From positions 1-62,482 of the forward strand of contig JAJPIU010000065.1 of NCBI GenBank assembly GCA_021324535.1: a DNA stretch of 62,482 nucleotides, written 5' to 3'. The notes below the pieces were generated by a model. That model was given only the letters and a program-made list of their open reading frames with translations, had not been told where the DNA came from and did no database searches. Every line of letters begins with the position of its first letter. Positions within the stretch are counted from its first letter, which is position 1. The stretch is from Pseudomonadota bacterium (GTDB lineage Bacteria > Chloroflexota > Ktedonobacteria > Ktedonobacterales > JADMIN01). Made by a program: the position numbers and the translations under genes. Shown here piece after piece: positions 61,804 through 62,482 of this stretch.

Positions 61804-62482
61804 ATGACGTATCTGGAGCGTTACCTGCACGGCGAATGTGAGCCGGTGTGGGAGGAACTGACGGCGTTGGGAGCGGATGTCTTTACGGAGCTGGTTTATA
61901 GTGAGGCTCTTGCTGTTGTGCGCGAAACGATGCGGCGTGTCCGCAATGACATTATGACATTGATCGCCCACCTGACTGAATTAGGCTATAGCTTTGGATA
62001 CAATCATTTACTGGAAATGAGCCTGAAAAATTCACTGCATAACGCCGAACCGGACACCAGTTGGCGCAATCAAATCTGGTCGGATTACTATGATACGCTT
62101 CTCTGGATTCAGAAGCAACCACCGCTCTTTCTACCCGCGCGCCTGGGTGTGGAAGAGGTAGGGCAACGGCGGCTTGCCTGGCCAGGTATGCCCGAGGGCG
62201 ATGAGTTTGAAAAGCTCATTGCGCTGACCGATGAAGAGCAGGCGGCGATGCCCGATATGGCACAAAACGTCCAGGAACTTGAGCGCATCGTCGGGCGATT
62301 GCCGATGGCGTTACGGGTCTGGTATGAGGAGGTGGGTGCGGTCAATATGTATGGCTATTATTCTCCTTGGGTAGACTATAGTGCCTTGCTATATCCTGAT
62401 TTTTCGCGCTTCTCCCAGGAGCGGTATTTGATGGAGCATTGTGATCCGTTGCAAGTATGCACGCTCGACGCGCGTAAGCTAG
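61804..62482 (+). CDS. Hypothetical protein, 3' end beyond window
   Basis: Not in the ORF track because no stop is reached. From the ATG at 61804 (AGGAGAGG upstream) the frame reads MTYLERYLHGECEPVWEELTALG, then RETMRRVRNDIMTLIAHLTELGY, and later RIVGRLPMALRVWYEEVGAVNMYG. That last block (LPxxLRxWYxxVGxVxxxG) resembles the start of SUKH/SMI1-KNR4-like domains. At least 226 residues lie in the window. Members of this large uncharacterised group occur in many genomes with immunity-like SUKH proteins; the link here is tentative. Confidence 0.75.
   Translation, partial: MTYLERYLHGECEPVWEELTALGADVFTELVYSEALAVVRETMRRVRNDIMTLIAHLTELGYSFGYNHLLEMSLKNSLHNAEPDTSWRNQIWSDYYDTLLWIQKQPPLFLPARLGVEEVGQRRLAWPGMPEGDEFEKLIALTDEEQAAMPDMAQNVQELERIVGRLPMALRVWYEEVGAVNMYGYYSPWVDYSALLYPDFSRFSQERYLMEHCDPLQVCTLDARKL

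Overview
The window looks like chromosomal DNA of a GC-rich, large-genome bacterium, most likely a Chloroflexota member near Ktedonobacteria. This rests on gene content, not on a search. It combines a large BTAD/MalT-type regulator, an NB-ARC/TPR regulator, many GT39/GT87-type membrane glycosyltransferases, an XPB-Bax1 pair, a secreted G1 (eqolisin) peptidase and Shine-Dalgarno-led genes. MutL and a PIN-TRAM protein next to radA argue against Actinobacteria.

Layout. 1-6.4 kb: a HAD hydrolase cut by the window edge, small membrane proteins, a CPBP protease, and an ABC ATPase-permease operon followed by a dTDP-4-dehydrorhamnose-reductase-like gene. 6.6-10.6 kb: a small gene with its own strong promoter and an XPB helicase-Bax1 nuclease operon. 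10.9-17.8 kb: membrane proteins, an SDR, then radA-yacL(PIN-TRAM)-ispD-like in the order known from Firmicutes; the ispD-like product has lost its active-site motifs. 17.8-26 kb: an FAD oxidase/DUF1059/ABM cluster, an HTH-NB-ARC-TPR regulator, otsB, and a more AT-rich island with an ADP-ribosyltransferase-like gene, a thioredoxin-fold-like partner and a flavin-oxidoreductase remnant. 27-35.6 kb: housekeeping genes pepF, mscS, nadD, efp, an accB-like gene without the biotin lysine, rpsP-khpA-rimM on the minus strand, and mutL. 35.7-40.2 kb: a 1197-aa SARP-like regulator upstream of a small secreted peptide and a RiPP-precursor-like gene. The promoter between them carries a heptamer direct repeat with SARP geometry. 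40.5-49.9 kb: an acidic tail-anchored protein, a glycosyltransferase, a methyltransferase, an HD protein, and a TPR/disordered protein-Roadblock-ndk operon. 50-53 kb: a YihY/BrkB protein and a convergent type II restriction-modification pair. 53.2-62.5 kb: a truncated secreted repeat protein, a fluoride riboswitch with two crcB genes, a TPR protein, RNase P RNA, phoU plus a PhoB-like regulator, a GT87-like enzyme, the eqolisin, and two uncharacterised genes, the last cut by the window edge.

Across the window, C-rich/G-rich perfect hairpins of one family sit in intergenic gaps. In two places they contribute to genes, as a C-terminus and as a ribosome binding site. The best candidates for undescribed biology are the BTAD-regulator/peptide locus, the lysine-less BCCP in the efp-accB position, the degenerate IspD, the ART-like island and the unassigned R-M pair.
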